Numbered from the stretch's first letter, positions 11,762 to 20,847 are shown. The stretch is DNA of 64,000 nucleotides from Flagellimonas yonaguniensis (GCF_029193885.1 NZ_JARFVB010000010.1:1-64000); one strand, 5' to 3'. The notes: generated by a model not told the origin, from the letters alone. Program-made: numbers and translations.

Positions 11762-12178
11762 TTATTGTCCGCCATAAATGGGTTCATCGTTTTGTTTGAT
11801 GACATAACCTTTCCAAGCCATGAGAATATAATCCCCACCTTTCCAACTTCCAGTATTCGTTTGTTCAAGCAAAATACCCTGTTCCTTTTCCGGAAGAATA
11901 AGTTCTGCCTTTGTCATAGAAATATTGAATAAAAGATATGCAGGATCACCCTTGACCATCATACCGTCTTCCAGTGGGTTTAGCCTGAAGGGCAAACTAT
12001 CCAATTCAACACAGGCTTGTCGAATAATGGAGAACACTTTCCCATTGGCAAACAAACAAGTTTCCACTTTGGATTCTTGGGAAGATATGCCCGATTTTGT
12101 TTGATTCTCTTCTTTATCAATGTTTTTGCAGCCTGCCAAACCTGAAATTACAAATAGGAGCACTAGGGCCTTTTTCAT
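11762..12178 (-). CDS. small lipoprotein of unknown function
   Basis: A lipoprotein of about 138 residues starting MKKALVLLFVISGLAGC, with a clear lipobox (LAGC). Upstream in-frame ATGs at 12190 and 12181 are possible starts. I do not recognise the mature domain. It has two cysteines (ETCLFANG and QACVELD) that could form a disulfide, and a C-terminal WKGGDYILMAWKGYVIK segment. It lies 15 bp before pldA and 48 bp after the COG3650-like lipoprotein gene, so it very likely belongs to the same transcript. Confidence 0.75.
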   Translation of the reverse strand: MKKALVLLFVISGLAGCKNIDKEENQTKSGISSQESKVETCLFANGKVFSIIRQACVELDSLPFRLNPLEDGMMVKGDPAYLLFNISMTKAELILPEKEQGILLEQTNTGSWKGGDYILMAWKGYVIKQNDEPIYGGQ

Positions 12179-12226
12179 CATCAATGTCAATGTTTCTTTA
12201 ATGCTACAGTATTGTATGGGAATAAT

Positions 12227-12694
12227 CTAGTCCGTGGTATATTTTCCACAACCTTCCAGCTTGGTAAATTCGGTTTCCCTGCCTTTCATGTATTCAACGG
12301 TCACGGAATAGGGGGAGGCCATTCCAGATGTTGCACTTATACACTCGGCCTTCGTGATTTCAATGGTCATTTTGGCCATTTCAGTGTGCAAGACATAGCG
12401 CTTAACCTGGTCGTCCCCGCTTGGTTCAGTTGGTGGTGTTAAAATAGAATCGTTGACGGTTTTCAGCTTTATCATTTTATCAGATAAAGCCAAACTCCAA
12501 AAAGGCTCTGATCCATTGGCACTAAAATAAACGTCCGTCGCAGTCTTTTTTTCAGTGGAAAGCTCTTTTTTCACCACAGTGTCAATAGAAATTGAAGCCT
12601 CTGGTGTACCATCCTTGCCTTCACTTGTTTTCTTGTCTTTGCACGACAGGACGGATACACAAATACCCAACAAAATTATTGTGAACTTCTTCAT
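12227..12694 (-). CDS. lipoprotein resembling the COG3650 family
   Basis: A 155-residue lipoprotein with an N-terminal signal and lipobox (VSVLSC). The mature part contains FSANGSEPFWSLAL, a central strand-rich region and a C-terminal LEGCGKY, resembling the uncharacterised COG3650 group often found beside META-domain proteins. The function is unknown. The start codon lies one base past the META gene stop, so translation is probably coupled. Confidence 0.75.
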   Translation of the reverse strand: MKKFTIILLGICVSVLSCKDKKTSEGKDGTPEASISIDTVVKKELSTEKKTATDVYFSANGSEPFWSLALSDKMIKLKTVNDSILTPPTEPSGDDQVKRYVLHTEMAKMTIEITKAECISATSGMASPYSVTVEYMKGRETEFTKLEGCGKYTTD

Positions 12695-12695
12695 T

Positions 12696-13121
12696 TTAAG
12701 GCATCTTTTTAAATCGCATCATGGGTATGCCATTGAACATTAGGTTCAGTTTTCCATCGGTATCAATACTGAATTTGTTCACTTTTTTCATGGTATTCAA
12801 GAAGACCTTTTCCCCTTCACCACAGTACATCATCGTTGTGGGGCCTGGTTCACCAAACGAGATGGAGTCGCCATTGAGGGTATAATCGGCAGAGTACCCG
12901 TTACAGCTATTGTTTCCCTCAGCTTTTCGTGTTTCCTTATTAAAAACTATTTGGGGCTTTTTATTGGGAAATAAGCCTTCAAAAGCAATACGCGGACCAG
13001 AGATGAATTCCAGTTCCCAGGTCGTATTGTACAGGTTTTCACTTGCTAGATTTTTTGTTGTTGAACATGAAGAAGTAATGATTGCCAATACAATCAAGGA
13101 GTTTAAGATTTTCATTTTCAT
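12696..13121 (-). CDS. META-domain (HslJ-like) lipoprotein
   Basis: A 141-residue lipoprotein (signal with lipobox ITSSC) with one META/DUF306 domain: NTTWELEFISG near residue 31, then PQIVFNKETRKAEGNNSCNGYSADY and a MMYCGEGEKVFLNTMKKV segment. META proteins such as E. coli HslJ are linked to heat, antibiotic and envelope stress, but the biochemistry is unclear. It is the first gene of the four-gene operon ending with pldA. Its ATG lies about 31 bp past a 61-bp element (13153-13213) that also occurs in front of the rhodanese-like gene. Confidence 0.85.
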   Translation of the reverse strand: MKMKILNSLIVLAIITSSCSTTKNLASENLYNTTWELEFISGPRIAFEGLFPNKKPQIVFNKETRKAEGNNSCNGYSADYTLNGDSISFGEPGPTTMMYCGEGEKVFLNTMKKVNKFSIDTDGKLNLMFNGIPMMRFKKMP

Positions 13122-13152
13122 AGTAGATGAGATTATAATCGTGTTTAGTATA

Positions 13153-13213
13153 AGGACAAGATCACAATAAAAGGTGGTATACTAAAATTTGAAGGTATAC
13201 ACTTATACTACAC
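13153..13213 (-). promoter_or_regulatory. 61-bp conserved promoter element, copy B (META operon)
   Basis: Read on the minus strand from 13213, this begins GTGTAGTATAAGTGTAT and ends ATCTTGTCCT. It aligns without gaps to 14800-14860 with about 50 of 61 positions identical, including the first 17 bases. It points toward the META gene. The 5' part holds GTGTA/GTATAA/GTGTAT half-site-like repeats. I infer an activator site plus the -33 region, probably bound by the TPR-HTH regulator encoded between the two copies or by a factor under its control. Confidence 0.65.
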
Positions 13214-13246
13214 CTAAATTTCGGTAAAAATTGTAAAATAAAAAAA

Positions 13247-14695
13247 CTAAAGTGAGGACATCCAATGATATAGATCTTCACTTTTTGGTATCCCCAATTT
13301 TTTGCGAAGCCTATATTTTTTTACTTGGACCGTTTTAGGTTGCACAAAAGTAAATCGTGCAATTTCCTTTGAAGAAAAATTGAACCAGATCATTGCGCAT
13401 AGCTTAAGTTCGGTATTTACCAGATTAGGATTTATCTTTAAAAGTTTCTGGAAGACTTCAGGATATACTTCTTGGAAACGGGCCAAAAAGAATGGGGAAT
13501 TTTCAGATGCCAAGGCCACAATTTCATTGAACGCGTCATTAAGTCTTTCGCGCAGTGCATTACTTTCTTGTTCTTTCAGCCGTATGGCCAGATCCTTTTC
13601 AATGAGCTTCTGTTTTCTTTTTTTATCGAAATACCGGTAGAGGAGGTAAATCAGCACCAAAAGGACCACAATTCCTGTTGTGATCAGAAAAAGAAATTGT
13701 CGCCGTTCCATTCTGTATTCACTTTCCTGCTCCTCCAATAGTTGCTCCAAGGCAAGGTTCAATGCCCTATTTTTTTCTTCTGAAATGCTGTTGTTTACCT
13801 CCAAGTAATTTTGATGGAATTCACTGGACTTTTCTGAATCCCCCATTAAATCATACGTTTCGGAAATACTATTGTATAAGAGACCAATTTCCCTCACACG
13901 TTTTATGACCTTGGAAATTTCCAAAGCCTGACCATAATAATTTAAGGCTGCCTTATAGTCTCCCTTTTTTTTATGGAAATCACCGTAAGTCATTAAAAAA
14001 ACGGATTCTTGATACTTAGTGGGAGGATTAAGTGCCATCACATTTTGCACCTTTTTCAGATAATGTTCTGTAGAATCGAGATTATTACCTTTGAACATAT
14101 AAAAATATGCCAAATTTATATAGGGGTTTGGGTTGGTAGGATTTGATTTTATTGCCTTATGCCGGTAAATTAAAACTGAATCAATATTTATTGGTGCAAA
14201 TGAAGCTGATTTGTTCATATACATCACACATAAAAGCTTATCATTATCCAATCGATATTTTTTATATTGTAAAATGGCTTCGTCGTATTTTTCTATCGCT
14301 TTTTGATTGAGTTTTAATTCTAAATAATTGTTTGCCACTCCAGAAAGTACACGAACCCTCAAATCATGATTCTTCGAGGTGATCGCCATATTTTGGGCCA
14401 GTGCCAAGTATCTTAGACTTTCTTGATATTGACCCAATGCGGTCAAGGCGATACTTATCTGCTTGTATCCTTTTGCAACCCCCTGGTCATACCCAATCTC
14501 CCTTGATGCTTTAATTTGATCAACACAAAGATTTGCAGCTTTTTCAAACTCTCCACGCTGCCTCAATGCATTAAATTCCACAGTCAACAAACTATCTATA
14601 TGCCCCGTATTTTCTTGGGCCATTCCAATAAACTGAAAAAACAAGAGGACAAATGCCATTTTGAGATGGCGAATTGTTGAAGCTGCTAATGACAT
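13247..14695 (-). CDS. membrane-anchored TPR regulator with C-terminal HTH
   Basis: A probable one-component membrane sensor-regulator of the flavobacterial TPR type. Numbered from the longest frame (start 14710): a signal-like hydrophobic stretch (18-32), TPR-like helical repeats (about 50-310), a transmembrane helix (339-361), a charged coiled coil (363-395), and a C-terminal LuxR-like helix-turn-helix (about 430-487) with the recognition region SSKEIARFTFVQPKTVQVKKYRLRKKLG, described here in two parts: SSKEIARFTF and VQPKTVQVKKYRLRKK. The TPR part would lie in the periplasm and the HTH in the cytoplasm. Possible starts are 14710, 14695 and 14659. The gene sits between two targets carrying the same 61-bp element. 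The signal sensed is unknown. Confidence 0.8.
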   Translation of the reverse strand: MSLAASTIRHLKMAFVLLFFQFIGMAQENTGHIDSLLTVEFNALRQRGEFEKAANLCVDQIKASREIGYDQGVAKGYKQISIALTALGQYQESLRYLALAQNMAITSKNHDLRVRVLSGVANNYLELKLNQKAIEKYDEAILQYKKYRLDNDKLLCVMYMNKSASFAPINIDSVLIYRHKAIKSNPTNPNPYINLAYFYMFKGNNLDSTEHYLKKVQNVMALNPPTKYQESVFLMTYGDFHKKKGDYKAALNYYGQALEISKVIKRVREIGLLYNSISETYDLMGDSEKSSEFHQNYLEVNNSISEEKNRALNLALEQLLEEQESEYRMERRQFLFLITTGIVVLLVLIYLLYRYFDKKRKQKLIEKDLAIRLKEQESNALRERLNDAFNEIVALASENSPFFLARFQEVYPEVFQKLLKINPNLVNTELKLCAMIWFNFSSKEIARFTFVQPKTVQVKKYRLRKKLGIPKSEDLYHWMSSL

Positions 14696-14799
14696 TGAGT
14701 GGAAAATCAAAATAGATAATATAGTTGCTTATTCCATTGGATCATAAATTCAAATTTAAGCATAAGAACTCAGAAAATTTTATCGATTCAAAACCTCAA

Positions 14800-14860
14800 G
14801 TGTAGTATAAGTGTATCCCGTCAAATTCCAGTGTGCCATCTTTTTTTGCAATCTTGCCCT
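14800..14860 (+). promoter_or_regulatory. 61-bp conserved promoter element, copy A (rhodanese-like gene)
   Basis: Begins GTGTAGTATAAGTGTAT and ends ATCTTGCCCT, a gap-free match (about 82%) to the reverse complement of 13153-13213. It lies 90 bp before the rhodanese-like gene and 105 bp from the regulator start used here, in the divergent spacer, so it could control either. Orientation relative to the rhodanese gene is the same as copy B relative to the META gene. Confidence 0.65.
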
Positions 14861-14950
14861 AACATATTGTTTCTTTTAGCTCAGCACAACGATTGTTGAA
14901 CACCAAGCACCATCAAAAATTAAAGTCAATAATATAAAACTGGAACACAA

Positions 14951-15766
14951 ATGAGAACACTGACCTTTACCTCATTACAAAGGGCACTTGTAATGGGCAT
15001 ATTTATAGTAGCCTGCAATTTTGGATTTTCTTTTGATTCAGGCACTTCTTCTGGCCCTACGAACATTGAAGCACAATCTTTGTCGCAAATTGATGCTGCA
15101 AAAGCCTATAGCTTATTAAGGAACAAGGCCTATACATGGATCGATCTTCGATCTAAAAATGACATAAAATTATTTGGAAGAATAGGTAATGCTAGATCTA
15201 TACCCTACGATTTGGGATCGCAGTCTTTCATCACTAGAGTGACAGTACTTGATCGAAATGCCAATTATATCGTATTCGCCAGCACAGGATATCAAAATAC
15301 CGATATATTGGAAAGTTTTAGAAATTTGGGATTTAAAAATGTACTTGCTTTAAAGGGCGGTGTTGTGGAATGGAAAAAACGAAACTATCCACTTGTCAAG
15401 GATGATGAAAGTACACCTGTGGACAAAGATGCTCCGGCACCAGGGGTTTTCAGTTTGGAAGCTTCAGATGCTATTAAATATGCCCAATCGGATGATGTGG
15501 TCTGGTTAGATCTGCGTAGGTCAAAGTATCCTAAAGCCGACTTTATAAAACGTCTCAATCCTCTAATCGATAGTAATAACAATTCAATGCTAAGAAGGGA
15601 AATTAGTATGCTTGGTAAATCCAACCATTACATATTTTTTACGGATCATGGCAATAGAAATGGTTACCTCAGAAGAATCTTTAGACAATATGGATTCAAA
15701 AACGCAAAATCTGTTAGAGGAGGGCATAGAGCACTTAATCGTCAAACCTTGAAACAACCCAGATAA
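14951..15766 (+). CDS. exported tandem rhodanese-like protein lacking catalytic cysteines
   Basis: A 271-residue protein with an N-terminal hydrophobic signal containing FIVACNF near residue 22, so a lipoprotein or cleaved export signal is possible. Two rhodanese-like domains follow: residues about 45-145 (WIDLRSKNDIKLFGRIGNARSIP, then the loop YIVFASTGYQNTDI, then LALKGGVVEWKK) and about 165-265 (VWLDLRRSKYPKADF, then the loop YIFFTDHGNRNG, then SVRGGHRALNRQ). In active rhodaneses the loop starts with a catalytic Cys; here it is Ala/Ser and Thr/Asp. It is therefore probably a binding or sensory protein rather than a sulfurtransferase. A 61-bp element shared with the META operon precedes it. 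Confidence 0.8.
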   Translation: MRTLTFTSLQRALVMGIFIVACNFGFSFDSGTSSGPTNIEAQSLSQIDAAKAYSLLRNKAYTWIDLRSKNDIKLFGRIGNARSIPYDLGSQSFITRVTVLDRNANYIVFASTGYQNTDILESFRNLGFKNVLALKGGVVEWKKRNYPLVKDDESTPVDKDAPAPGVFSLEASDAIKYAQSDDVVWLDLRRSKYPKADFIKRLNPLIDSNNNSMLRREISMLGKSNHYIFFTDHGNRNGYLRRIFRQYGFKNAKSVRGGHRALNRQTLKQPR

Positions 15767-15782
15767 TTTTATCAAAAAAAAG

Positions 15783-15806
15783 TCAATGATTGCCTCATTG
15801 ATTTTT
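15783..15806 (+). terminator. intrinsic terminator of the rhodanese-like gene
   Basis: A 7-bp perfect stem (tcaatga / tcattga) with loop ttgcc, followed by five T, 17 bp past the stop codon. Confidence 0.65.
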
Positions 15807-15842
15807 CAAATTTAGATTTTTAAAATCTAAGCACTAACCAAG

Positions 15843-15875
15843 CACCCCTAGTCTTCTGATATAGGGGTGTTTTTT
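15843..15875 (+). terminator. second intrinsic terminator after the rhodanese-like gene
   Basis: Stem caccccta / taggggtg with an 11-nt loop, followed by a run of six T. GC-rich and stronger than the first hairpin. Confidence 0.75.
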
Positions 15876-15952
15876 ATGAAATGTACGATGTGATGAAAAA
15901 GCTTACCACAAGGTCACTTTTAATATGGGGTCTCTTGATGTAATTTAAAATA

Positions 15953-15992
15953 AAAAAAACCGCTAGAGACAACTCTGCGGTTTTTTTATTTT
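15953..15992 (-). terminator. terminator downstream of tRNA-Ser
   Basis: On the minus strand, arms AAAAAAACCGC / GCGGTTTTTTT with an internal AGAG/CTCT stem, followed by a long T-run. It starts about 20 bp past the tRNA 3' end. It is symmetric enough to also work on the plus strand. Confidence 0.75.
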
Positions 15993-16011
15993 CAAGCTTT
16001 GCGCTTGGTTG

Positions 16012-16096
16012 CGGAGGAAGAGGGATTCGAACCCCCGGAGGTGTGACCCTCAACAGTTTTCAAGACTGCCGCATTCGACCACTCTGCCATTCCTCC
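16012..16096 (-). tRNA. tRNA-Ser (anticodon UGA)
   Basis: On the minus strand the acceptor stem GGAGGAA (16096-16090) pairs with TTCCTCC (16019-16013), with discriminator G at 16012. The anticodon stem CAGT/ACTG encloses loop CTTGAAA, giving anticodon TGA. A long variable arm, as in class II serine tRNAs, and a standard GGTTCGAATCC T-arm are present. The CCA end is not encoded. Confidence 0.95.
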
Positions 16097-16250
16097 TAAG
16101 CGGGTGCAAATATATAAAGCTTTTTCTTATCCCAAAAGACCTTTTTGCATTATTGTTCAATTCACTGTCACAAATCATTTTACATCAACCAAATAAAAGT
16201 TTGCAAAAATCAGTATGCCCTTTTAAAACAATGGTCATACCTTTGTTTTT

Positions 16251-17003
16251 ATGCTCGAATGGTACCATTATTTGCTGTTGATCGCTGTAGGTTTTGCAGT
16301 TGGCTTTATCAATACCGTGGCTGGAGGTGGTTCCCTCTTGTCATTGCCCACACTTATTTTTTTGGGCTTGCCACCTGCTGTGGCCAACGGGACCAATCGG
16401 GTGGCCATTGTGATTCAGACAGCTATGGCAACTGCTGGGTTTAAGAGCAAGGGTATTTCTACTTATCCCTTTAATGTCTATCTAGGTTTTTCCGCTTTTT
16501 TAGGTTCTATTATTGGGGCCTACATTGCTGTGGATATTGATGGGGATACTTTTAATAGGATTTTGGCCATAGTGATGGTTACGGTATTGCTCATTATTAT
16601 TTTTAAACCTAAAATGCGGATGGAAGAGATGCAGGAAAGGCTCACGGGCAAATACCTTTGGGTGGCGTTGATCGTATTTTTCTTTTTTGGCATCTATGGA
16701 GGTTTTATCAATGCCGGTCTTGGTTTTTTAATGATTTTGTTCATGCATTTTTATAACAAGATGAACTTGGTCCGTGTAAACGCCACCAAAGTTGTCGTTA
16801 TATTTATTTATATGTTGGCTGCCTTGGCCGTTTTCGCCTTTAATGATAAAGTTGATTGGAAATTGGGTCTTATCCTAGCTATTGGAAATGGTTCAGGAGC
16901 ATGGTTTGCCAGTAGGTTCTCCGTGAACAAAGGGGACGGATTCATAAAAACATTTTTAGTCATTGCCGTAGTTTTGATGGCCATCAAACTATGGTTCTTT
17001 TAA
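16251..17003 (+). CDS. TauE/SafE (TSUP) family permease
   Basis: A 250-residue integral membrane protein with about eight hydrophobic helices in two halves. Each half has the family's conserved start: GFAVGFINTVAGGGSLLSLP near residue 14 and FFFGIYGGFINAGLGFLMI near residue 140. The TSUP family exports or imports small anions such as sulfite, sulfoacetate or related organic acids; the substrate cannot be told here. It lies 12 bp before the DegT-family aminotransferase and may be co-transcribed with it. Confidence 0.88.
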   Translation: MLEWYHYLLLIAVGFAVGFINTVAGGGSLLSLPTLIFLGLPPAVANGTNRVAIVIQTAMATAGFKSKGISTYPFNVYLGFSAFLGSIIGAYIAVDIDGDTFNRILAIVMVTVLLIIIFKPKMRMEEMQERLTGKYLWVALIVFFFFGIYGGFINAGLGFLMILFMHFYNKMNLVRVNATKVVVIFIYMLAALAVFAFNDKVDWKLGLILAIGNGSGAWFASRFSVNKGDGFIKTFLVIAVVLMAIKLWFF

Positions 17004-17015
17004 ATAAAACTTGAT

Positions 17016-18209
17016 ATGCCCGGATTTGAACTTTTTGGAGACAAGGAAAGAAAAGAAGTACAAGATGTTATGGACTCTGGAGTGCTGATGCGCTACGGAT
17101 TTGATGCCATGCGCAACGGACATTGGAAAACGAAGGAGCTCGAGACTGGTCTGTCGGAACGAATGCAGTCCAAATACACCCATGCTGTAAGTAGTGGCAC
17201 TGCAGCGTTGACAGTAGCTTTGGCAAGTGCTGGAGTAGGGGCAGGGGATGAAGTAATTATGCCCACTTTTACCTTTGTGGCCAGTTTTGAATCCATTTTG
17301 GCATTGGGCGCAATCCCAATTTTGGTGGATATTGATGATACGTTGACCTTAAACCCCAAAGCGGTTGAAAAGGCGATTACTTCAAAAACGAAAGTGGTCA
17401 TGCCTGTGCACATGTGTGGTTCCATGGCCGATTTGGATGCCCTAAAAAGTATTTGTGACAAACATGGACTGTTGTTGCTCGAAGATGCTTGCCAAGCCAT
17501 TGGAGGCACCTACAATGGAAAACCTTTGGGCAGCATTGGCGACTTGGGGTGTTTTTCTTTTGATTATGTAAAAACCATTACCTGTGGAGAAGGCGGAGCC
17601 ATAATCACCGATAACAAAGAATATTATGAGAATGCGCATATGTATTCCGACCATGGTCACGATCATATTGGAAACAATAGGGGAGCCGAGGCACATCCGT
17701 TCTTAGGGTATAATTTCAGAATCTCTGAGATGAATGCGGCAGTGGGTGTTGCCCAGCTCGCTCGTTTGGATGAATTTTTAACGATTCAAAAACGAAACTA
17801 TAGCATTTTAAGGGAAGCTTTATCAAGTATCCCTGAAGTGGTTTTTAGAACAGTGCCAGATGGGGGAGAGGAGAACTATTCCTTTTTGAATTTCTTTTTG
17901 CCCAATGAAGATATTGCGCAAAAAGTGCATCATGCTTTGAGCGGAGCTGGAGTGGACGGCTGTTTTTATTGGTACAACAATAATTGGCACTATTACAAAA
18001 AATGGGAGCATTTGACTCAAATGAAATCCTTGGGCAAACTACCCAAAGATGTAATTGAGTCCTTACCTGATTACAGCAAAGTTGATTTCTCTGAATCCGA
18101 CCAATGGATGTCCAGAAACATCTCCTGTTTGATCAAATTGGGATGGTCCGAAGAGGAAGTGACCGAGCGGGCCGCTAAAATGGTGGAAGCTATTAAGACC
18201 GTGCTTTAA
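17016..18209 (+). CDS. DegT/DnrJ/EryC1/StrS family PLP aminotransferase
   Basis: A 397-residue fold type I PLP enzyme of the sugar-aminotransferase family. The cofactor lysine is Lys186 in SFDYVKTITCGEGG, Asp157 in LLLLEDACQA contacts the pyridine nitrogen, and VSSGTAALTVALA near residue 58 binds the phosphate. Such enzymes usually aminate keto-sugars in surface glycan or secondary metabolite synthesis. No other sugar-modification genes lie beside it, so its substrate is open. It overlaps the 3' end of the convergent ribBX gene by 4 bp. Confidence 0.88.
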   Translation: MPGFELFGDKERKEVQDVMDSGVLMRYGFDAMRNGHWKTKELETGLSERMQSKYTHAVSSGTAALTVALASAGVGAGDEVIMPTFTFVASFESILALGAIPILVDIDDTLTLNPKAVEKAITSKTKVVMPVHMCGSMADLDALKSICDKHGLLLLEDACQAIGGTYNGKPLGSIGDLGCFSFDYVKTITCGEGGAIITDNKEYYENAHMYSDHGHDHIGNNRGAEAHPFLGYNFRISEMNAAVGVAQLARLDEFLTIQKRNYSILREALSSIPEVVFRTVPDGGEENYSFLNFFLPNEDIAQKVHHALSGAGVDGCFYWYNNNWHYYKKWEHLTQMKSLGKLPKDVIESLPDYSKVDFSESDQWMSRNISCLIKLGWSEEEVTERAAKMVEAIKTVL

Positions 18210-19345
18210 TAATTCACATATTCCACTATCTCAAGACCGTAACCCACCATGCCCACACGTCGGGTTTGGCCTGAATTGGTCAATAATCGGATTTTGGAGA
18301 TGTTGATATCGTGAAGAATCTGGGCACCGATACCAAAGTCCTTATTGTCCATGTCCACTTTAGGGGCTTTGGTGATTCCTTCCCCTTGAAGTTTCTTAAA
18401 CTCGGACAATCTGCTCAATAGATTCGTGGATTGGTTACCTTGGTTTATAAAGATCATGGCACTTTTTTCCTCCTTGTTCAATGCATCGAACATGCGTTGT
18501 AGGCCTTCATCTGGATTGTTGGTCAAAGTGCCCAACATATCATTGTTCACTAAAGTGGAATTGATTCGGGTCAGTACTGGTTCGCCACTTTTCCAATTTC
18601 CTTTGAGTAAAGCGATATGGACCTGATCGTTAGTGGTCTGTTGGTAAGCCCTCAATCTGAATTCGCCAAATCTGGTATTGATCGTAAATGCTTCTTTGAG
18701 TTCAATCAGACTATCGTGTTCCATTCGATAGGCGATCAAATCTTCAATGGAAACGATTTTAAGGTCAAACTTTTTGGCTACCTTGAGAAGTTGGGGCAAT
18801 CTTGCCATGGTTCCATCCTCATTCAATATTTCCACCAAAATACCCGCAGGTTCCAGGCCGGCCAATCTGGCAAAATCTATGGCAGCTTCAGTATGCCCTG
18901 AACGTCTTAAGACACCTCCATTTTTGGCTCTCAATGGAAAAATATGTCCGGGTTTTCCCAATTCATGGGGTTTGGTGTCTTTGTTGACAAGCGCATTGAT
19001 GGTTTTGGCCCTGTCATGAACCGAAATACCGGTAGTGCAACCATATCCCAACAAATCCACGGACACCGTGAACTGGGTTTGATGTAATACAGTATTGTTC
19101 TGCACCATCATGTTCAGTTCCAGTTCTTCACATCTATCTTCGGTTAAAGGAGCGCAGATAAGCCCACGGCCGTGCATGGCCATGAAATTGATCATTTCCG
19201 GGGTGACCTTCTCGGCAGCGGCAATAAAATCACCTTCGTTCTCCCTGTTTTCATCATCCACTACAATAATTACCTTACCGTCCCTAATGTCGGCAATGGC
19301 TTCTTCTATGGCGTTCAGTTGTATTTTTTTATCCTTGGCGATCAT
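18206..19345 (-). CDS. ribB: 3,4-dihydroxy-2-butanone 4-phosphate synthase with degenerate GTP cyclohydrolase II domain (RibBX-like)
   Basis: Makes the four-carbon precursor of riboflavin from ribulose 5-phosphate. The N-terminal domain (1 to about 205) is intact: [13 protein letters not shown] near residue 30, [23 protein letters not shown] and [18 protein letters not shown]. The C-terminal domain (about 210-379) has the GTP cyclohydrolase II fold (end [24 protein letters not shown]) but lacks the zinc cysteines: the usual SECLTGDVFGSxRCDCG is replaced by [21 protein letters not shown], in pieces [10 protein letters not shown] and [11 protein letters not shown]. The EGRGIGL catalytic segment is also missing. 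It should lack cyclohydrolase activity, like the RibBX variants described in Proteobacteria. Its start overlaps the lptF/G stop by 4 bp. Confidence 0.88.
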   Translation of the reverse strand: MIAKDKKIQLNAIEEAIADIRDGKVIIVVDDENRENEGDFIAAAEKVTPEMINFMAMHGRGLICAPLTEDRCEELELNMMVQNNTVLHQTQFTVSVDLLGYGCTTGISVHDRAKTINALVNKDTKPHELGKPGHIFPLRAKNGGVLRRSGHTEAAIDFARLAGLEPAGILVEILNEDGTMARLPQLLKVAKKFDLKIVSIEDLIAYRMEHDSLIELKEAFTINTRFGEFRLRAYQQTTNDQVHIALLKGNWKSGEPVLTRINSTLVNNDMLGTLTNNPDEGLQRMFDALNKEEKSAMIFINQGNQSTNLLSRLSEFKKLQGEGITKAPKVDMDNKDFGIGAQILHDINISKIRLLTNSGQTRRVGMVGYGLEIVEYVNY

Positions 19346-20844
19346 TGGTCCTCAGCTTCTTTATCTTTCTTTTTAAATAATGATTTGATACGGTCTATAA
19401 AATGACCAAATCCTACTAATCCTTTATCCGCAGTTGCTCTTCTCGTAAGTGATATGCCCAAAGGCAGCATGATCATCGTGGGAAGCCATGCTCCAATAGC
19501 TGGATGAATATTTCCTTCCTTGGCATAGTTGCCCGCAAATACCCCTATGAAATAATAGGTCAAAAATAGAATAATGGCCACTACCATCGGCAATCCCAAT
19601 CCTCCTTTACGGATGATGGCCCCCAATGGTGCCCCTACAAAAAACAGAATAATACAAGAAAGTGCAAGTGCATATTTTTGATGTAAAGATAAAATATGGC
19701 TGTTATAGAACTTGTACCTGCTTTGCAGTTCGTTCTTTTTGGAGGTAACGGTGTTCATAATACTGGAAACCTCGTTTTGGGCCTTCTTCATGACCTGGAT
19801 CTGTTCCCACTGTTCCAGGCTCGCTAAAAACCCATCTATGGTTTTTATGGTATCCCGTTGGATTGTATCCTTGAGGTTTTCGGGCTTTATGAGTTCTATG
19901 TCCTGCTTGGAGGTGTCCTGCGGAACTTTTTGTGGGAATGCACCCATGCGACTCACTACGTTTTTGGAAAATGCAGCTACTTTTTCCAGATTGTTTTCAC
20001 GGAGCGAATCGATATCCTTGATGAGCCGCCCTACATTTTTCATTTTGTTGGTGGTGATATTTTGGTCCTCTTCCAGGTCTTGGTCGTTGAGCTCCGAAAT
20101 ATCAATATTGATGGTGTAGGTTTCAAAATTGGACTTGGCAAAAGGCTGTTTTCGCCTTTCTCTGGCGTCTTTTTTGACTATATCCTCATAATAATGGCCA
20201 TCTTTCAAGACCAATTGGATGATATCCGATTCCTCGCTACTGATCAACTCCCCGGATTTGGCCTTGATTACCGTGTTGTTGATGTTTTGCTTGGTTTTTT
20301 TATGGATGACGACATTGTCCAGAAAACGATCTTGTTCCCCGTATTTTTTGTCCACTTTGATGTTCATCCCTTGGCCAGTTCCTTCAAAATCACTGAAAAC
20401 CCCTTCGGTAATGGCGGCCGCAGGCTTTACCTTGGCAATGTTCCGTCTTAGGTTGAACATTTTTTGTTCGGATTTCGGAATCACATCATTTGCAAAAAAG
20501 AAAGTGACCACGCCCAGAAACAGCACAAAAACAATCAGGCTGCGCATTCCTCGTTGCAGGGATATTCCAGAGGCTTTCATTGCGGCGAACTCGTAGTTTT
20601 CCGCAAATGTACCAAAGGTAAGGATGGAGGAGAGGAGTACCGTTAGGGGCAGCACCTTGTCAACCAGTGTAGGGATAAAGTAGAAAATAAACTTGCCAAT
20701 AATGACCATGCCCAGTCCTTTTCCCGCTAAATCATCGATGAACAGCCATATTCCCTGAAAGATGAATATGACGATCAGGATGAAAAAGGAACTGAAGAAG
20801 TTGTAAAGAAATCTCCTTAGTATATACTGATCAAGTATTTTCAA
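19342..20844 (-). CDS. LptF/LptG family (YjgP/YjgQ) lipopolysaccharide export permease
   Basis: An inner-membrane subunit of the LPS export ABC transporter (LptB2FG). The 500-residue protein has two membrane blocks: helices at about 12-120 ([37 protein letters not shown]) and at about 385-475 ([24 protein letters not shown], split as [11 protein letters not shown] and [13 protein letters not shown]). Between them lies a periplasmic beta-jellyroll part that is enlarged and charged. It sits between lolA and ribBX, 3 bp after lolA. Confidence 0.88.
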   Translation of the reverse strand: MKILDQYILRRFLYNFFSSFFILIVIFIFQGIWLFIDDLAGKGLGMVIIGKFIFYFIPTLVDKVLPLTVLLSSILTFGTFAENYEFAAMKASGISLQRGMRSLIVFVLFLGVVTFFFANDVIPKSEQKMFNLRRNIAKVKPAAAITEGVFSDFEGTGQGMNIKVDKKYGEQDRFLDNVVIHKKTKQNINNTVIKAKSGELISSEESDIIQLVLKDGHYYEDIVKKDARERRKQPFAKSNFETYTINIDISELNDQDLEEDQNITTNKMKNVGRLIKDIDSLRENNLEKVAAFSKNVVSRMGAFPQKVPQDTSKQDIELIKPENLKDTIQRDTIKTIDGFLASLEQWEQIQVMKKAQNEVSSIMNTVTSKKNELQSRYKFYNSHILSLHQKYALALSCIILFFVGAPLGAIIRKGGLGLPMVVAIILFLTYYFIGVFAGNYAKEGNIHPAIGAWLPTMIMLPLGISLTRRATADKGLVGFGHFIDRIKSLFKKKDKEAEDQ

Positions 20845-20847
20845 TGT

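Noticed and set aside
16009..16281. A plus-strand open frame of 90 codons
   Set aside because: It is the antisense of tRNA-Ser plus the start of the TauE/SafE gene.
19346..19400. Search for an FMN riboswitch before the ribB-type gene
   Set aside because: The gene overlaps lptF/G by 4 bp, leaving no leader.
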